Of a DNA stretch of 64,000 bases, positions 61,315 to 64,000 are shown one piece after another. Origin of the DNA: Pelagibacteraceae bacterium AG-430-F16 (GTDB lineage: Bacteria; Pseudomonadota; Alphaproteobacteria; Pelagibacterales; Pelagibacteraceae). The stretch is taken from positions 196,001-260,000 of the forward strand of contig QCOG01000002.1 in the NCBI GenBank assembly GCA_003213015.1, read 5' to 3'. Every line of letters begins with the position of its first letter. Within the stretch, counting starts at the first letter, position 1. The notes under the pieces were generated by a model. That model was not told the DNA's origin, ran no database searches, and saw nothing but the letters and a program-made list of their open reading frames with translations. Both the position numbers and the translations under genes were made by a program.

Positions 61315-61809
61315 ATGTTAAAGTTAAGATTATCAATGGGAGGAACAAAAAAGAGACCAGTTTATAAAATTGTGGTTGCAGATAGTAGATTCCCTAGAGA
61401 TGGAAGATTTATCGAAAAATTAGGTTTTTTCAATCCTCTGCTTCCTAAAGAAAAAAAAGAGAGAGTTGGACTACAGTCAGAAAGAATTAAGTATTGGCTA
61501 AGTCAAGGAGCAAAGCCGACAACTAGAGTTGCTCGATTACTTGGAGAAAATAATTTAATGGAAATGCCAAAATCAGGAAATAATCCAAACAAAGCTATAC
61601 CAAAAAAAGATAGAAAGAAAGATGCTTCTGAAGCACCAAAAGAAGAAAAGAAAGCAGATGCACCTAAGGAAGAGAAAAAAATTGAAGCACCAAAAGAAGA
61701 AAAGAAAGCAGATGCACCTAAGGAAGAGAAAAAAGCAGATGCACCTAAGGAAGAGAAAAAAGCTGAAGCACCAAAATCAGACGCACCTAAGGAAGAGAAG
61801 AAAAAATAA
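61315..61809 (+). CDS. rpsP: 30S ribosomal protein S16 with repetitive C-terminal extension
   Basis: [42 protein letters not shown] then (D/E)APKEEKKA repeats. Confidence 0.96.
   Translation: MLKLRLSMGGTKKRPVYKIVVADSRFPRDGRFIEKLGFFNPLLPKEKKERVGLQSERIKYWLSQGAKPTTRVARLLGENNLMEMPKSGNNPNKAIPKKDRKKDASEAPKEEKKADAPKEEKKIEAPKEEKKADAPKEEKKADAPKEEKKAEAPKSDAPKEEKKK
61630..61806 (+). repeat. 27-nt in-frame tandem repeat (9-aa unit [D/E]APKEEKKA) inside rpsP
   Basis: Units begin at 61630, 61657, 61684, 61711, 61738, then a partial unit and a final DAPKEEKKK; two codon variants alternate. Confidence 0.95.
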
Positions 61810-61811
61810 CT

Positions 61812-62498
61812 ATGTTTCAAGCGAAAATTTTTACTTTGTATCCTGAATATTTTCCAGGACCTTTTGAAATCGGTATTTGCAAAAAAGCTTTTGAAAAAAA
61901 GCTTTGGGATTTAAAACTTATAAATATTAGGGATTACGCAGATGATAAACATAAAACTGTTGATGATACTCCATATGGCGGTGGTGTAGGCATGTTAATG
62001 AGACCAGATGTAGTAGCAAAGTCTTTGGACGCAAATTTGGAAGAAAAAGAGACAGTTTATTATCTAACACCTAAAGGTAAAATTTTTAATCAAGATATTG
62101 CAAAGGATATTGTTAAAAAAAATAAAGTAAATATTTTATGTGGTCACTTCGAGGGAGTAGATCAACGAGTTCTAGACTCAAGAAAAGTAGAGGAGATAAG
62201 TATAGGAGATTTTATACTCTCTGGAGGAGAGATGGCTTCTTTTATTGTTTTAGATACAGTGTTAAGATTAATTCCTGGAGTATTGGGAAATCTAAATTCT
62301 ACAAAGGATGAAAGTTTTGAAAATGGGCTTTTGGAGTATCCACAATATACTAAACCTCAAATATGGGAGAAATTAAGTGTTCCCGACATACTTTTATCTG
62401 GAGATCATAATAAAATTAAAAGCTGGCGTTTATCAAAATCTGAGGCTATAACACGGCACCGGAGACCAGATTTATGGCAAAAATATAAAAAGGATTAA
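61812..62498 (+). CDS. trmD: tRNA (guanine-N1)-methyltransferase
   Basis: [55 protein letters not shown]. Confidence 0.96.
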   Translation: MFQAKIFTLYPEYFPGPFEIGICKKAFEKKLWDLKLINIRDYADDKHKTVDDTPYGGGVGMLMRPDVVAKSLDANLEEKETVYYLTPKGKIFNQDIAKDIVKKNKVNILCGHFEGVDQRVLDSRKVEEISIGDFILSGGEMASFIVLDTVLRLIPGVLGNLNSTKDESFENGLLEYPQYTKPQIWEKLSVPDILLSGDHNKIKSWRLSKSEAITRHRRPDLWQKYKKD

Positions 62499-62500
62499 CA

Positions 62501-63049
62501 TTGCAAAATTTAAATATGAAAAATATAGAAGATATAAATAAAGCAAACGTCAAAAAAATTACAGCTGAAAAAAAACTGCCAGAGTTTTTTCCAGGAGATA
62601 TCATAAAAGTTGGTGTAAAAATTACTGAAGGAAAAAGAGATAGAATTCAGTATTTTGAAGGTGTTTGTATAGCAAAGAAAAATAGAGATTTAAATTCATC
62701 CTTTACAGTTAGAAAAATTTCTTTTGGAGAAGGTGTTGAAAGAACTTTTGCTCTTTATAGTCCAATAGTTGATACAATCAAAGTTATAAGATCTGGTAAA
62801 GTAAGACGAGCAAAATTATACTATCTAAGAGAAAGAACTGGTAAATCAGCAAGGATTGCAGAAAAGATCAAAAAGAAAATCGGTATTGATATTGAGGCCA
62901 AACCTGAGCAAGTTACAGAGGAAAATGTGTTACCAGCAACAGAACAAAAGAATATTGAGGAAAAAGCTGAAACAAAAGTCGCTGAGACAACCAAAAAACT
63001 TGAAGAGAAAAAAGAAGATAGTAAGATTTCACCCGAATTAAAAAAATAA
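62501..63049 (+). CDS. rplS: 50S ribosomal protein L19 with charged C-terminal extension
   Basis: [34 protein letters not shown]...[33 protein letters not shown], then ~60 aa Glu/Lys-rich tail. Confidence 0.95.
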   Translation: MQNLNMKNIEDINKANVKKITAEKKLPEFFPGDIIKVGVKITEGKRDRIQYFEGVCIAKKNRDLNSSFTVRKISFGEGVERTFALYSPIVDTIKVIRSGKVRRAKLYYLRERTGKSARIAEKIKKKIGIDIEAKPEQVTEENVLPATEQKNIEEKAETKVAETTKKLEEKKEDSKISPELKK

Positions 63050-63060
63050 TCTTTTTTTAA

Positions 63061-64000
63061 ATGCCAAAGACTTTATATGATAAAATCTGGAGTGATCACT
63101 TAGTCCACCAACAGGATGATGGAACATCTTTGCTATTTGTGGACAGACATTTGATACATGAGGTGACTAGTCCACAAGCCTTTGAAGGACTTCGAAATAA
63201 CAAAAGGAATGTAAGACATCCAAACTTAACTCTTGCTGTTGTTGATCACAACATACCTACAACTGATAGATCTAAAGGAATTGATGACAACGATTCTAGA
63301 ATTCAAGTAGAAACACTTGAAAAAAATTGCAAAGACTTTGATATCAAACTTTTTGGAATGAATGATAAAAGACAAGGAATAGTTCATATAGTAGGGCCCG
63401 AGCAAGGTTTTACGCAACCAGGAACAGTCATTGTTTGTGGAGACAGTCACACTGCAACCCACGGCGCTTTTGGGGCTTTAGCGTTTGGAATAGGAACCTC
63501 AGAAGTTGAACACGTTTTAGCAACACAAACTCTTGTTCAGAAAAAAGCAAAGAATTTTAGAATTAATGTTAATGGAAAACTTCCTTTAGGGGTAACATCA
63601 AAAGATGTAATTCTACAAATTATTGGCAAAATAGGAACCGCTGGAGGAACTGGATGTGTGTTAGAATATGCTGGTTCAGTCATATCAAATCTCTCTGTCG
63701 AACAGAGAATGACTATTTGTAATATGTCTATAGAAGGTGGAGCAAGAGCGGGACTAATCCAACCTGATGAAAAGATTTTTAATTATTTAAAAGATAGACC
63801 AATGTCTCCAAAAAAAGAAAATTGGGAAAAAGCTCTTGATTATTGGAGTAAGTTAAAAAGTGATAGCGATGCAAAATTTGATAAAGAAATTAATTTAAAA
63901 GGTGATGAAATAGCGCCTATGGTTACATGGGGAACTTCACCTGAGGACGTAGTCTCAATTAATGGAAAAATTCCTAATCCAAAAAATGAAAAAAATATTG
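63061..64000 (+). CDS. leuC: 3-isopropylmalate dehydratase large subunit (truncated by window end)
   Basis: [45 protein letters not shown]; open to window edge so absent from ORF track. Confidence 0.95.
   Translation, partial: MPKTLYDKIWSDHLVHQQDDGTSLLFVDRHLIHEVTSPQAFEGLRNNKRNVRHPNLTLAVVDHNIPTTDRSKGIDDNDSRIQVETLEKNCKDFDIKLFGMNDKRQGIVHIVGPEQGFTQPGTVIVCGDSHTATHGAFGALAFGIGTSEVEHVLATQTLVQKKAKNFRINVNGKLPLGVTSKDVILQIIGKIGTAGGTGCVLEYAGSVISNLSVEQRMTICNMSIEGGARAGLIQPDEKIFNYLKDRPMSPKKENWEKALDYWSKLKSDSDAKFDKEINLKGDEIAPMVTWGTSPEDVVSINGKIPNPKNEKNI

Noticed and set aside
61630-61806. Regular repeats as a possible CRISPR array
   Set aside because: Direct tandem units with no spacers, in frame within rpsP
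61503-61846. ORFs on both alternative frames over the rpsP tail (105 aa on -, 74 aa on +)
   Set aside because: They are shadow translations of the in-frame repeat; low-complexity and overlapping a clear ribosomal protein gene

Overview
AT-rich, very compact window with the gene content and order of a streamlined marine alphaproteobacterium, most likely Pelagibacterales/SAR11 (inferred from synteny and protein character, not from a search). About 80 genes lie nearly wall to wall, many with 4-bp or longer overlaps. Blocks: maf-aroE-coaE-dnaQ / secB-fxsA / Tim44-like-smr / hslUV / hisBHAFE; ftsK-lolA; tRNA-Gly(GCC); purH-heparinase-like-rpe; acetate uptake and activation (SSS symporter + DUF4212, acs with a very basic N-terminal tail); tsaD-hemCD-mscS-yggT-folD; an accessory-looking photolyase/cryptochrome island (TPR-OGT, SDR, FeS-type photolyase, DCC protein, an unlisted DUF2256 mini-gene, FG-GAP secreted protein, Cys-rich secreted protein, and a second photolyase-like protein that appears domain-permuted); argG; ccmCDEFGH; a hydroxyacid-oxidation/TRAP-transporter cluster; ftsY-dapF; ffh-rpsP-trmD-rplS-leuC. 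No CRISPR array, rRNA, transposase or prophage was seen. Best candidates for something undescribed: (1) a GC-elevated, multi-hairpin element directly upstream of ffh that the ORF track absorbs into the ffh ORF; (2) the possibly circularly permuted photolyase-like protein in the island; (3) a two-hairpin intergenic element between hspQ and ccmC; (4) charged repeat tails on rpsP, rplS and acs, together with absence of rimM from the rpsP-trmD operon. All protein assignments come from reading motifs by eye; no database search was run.
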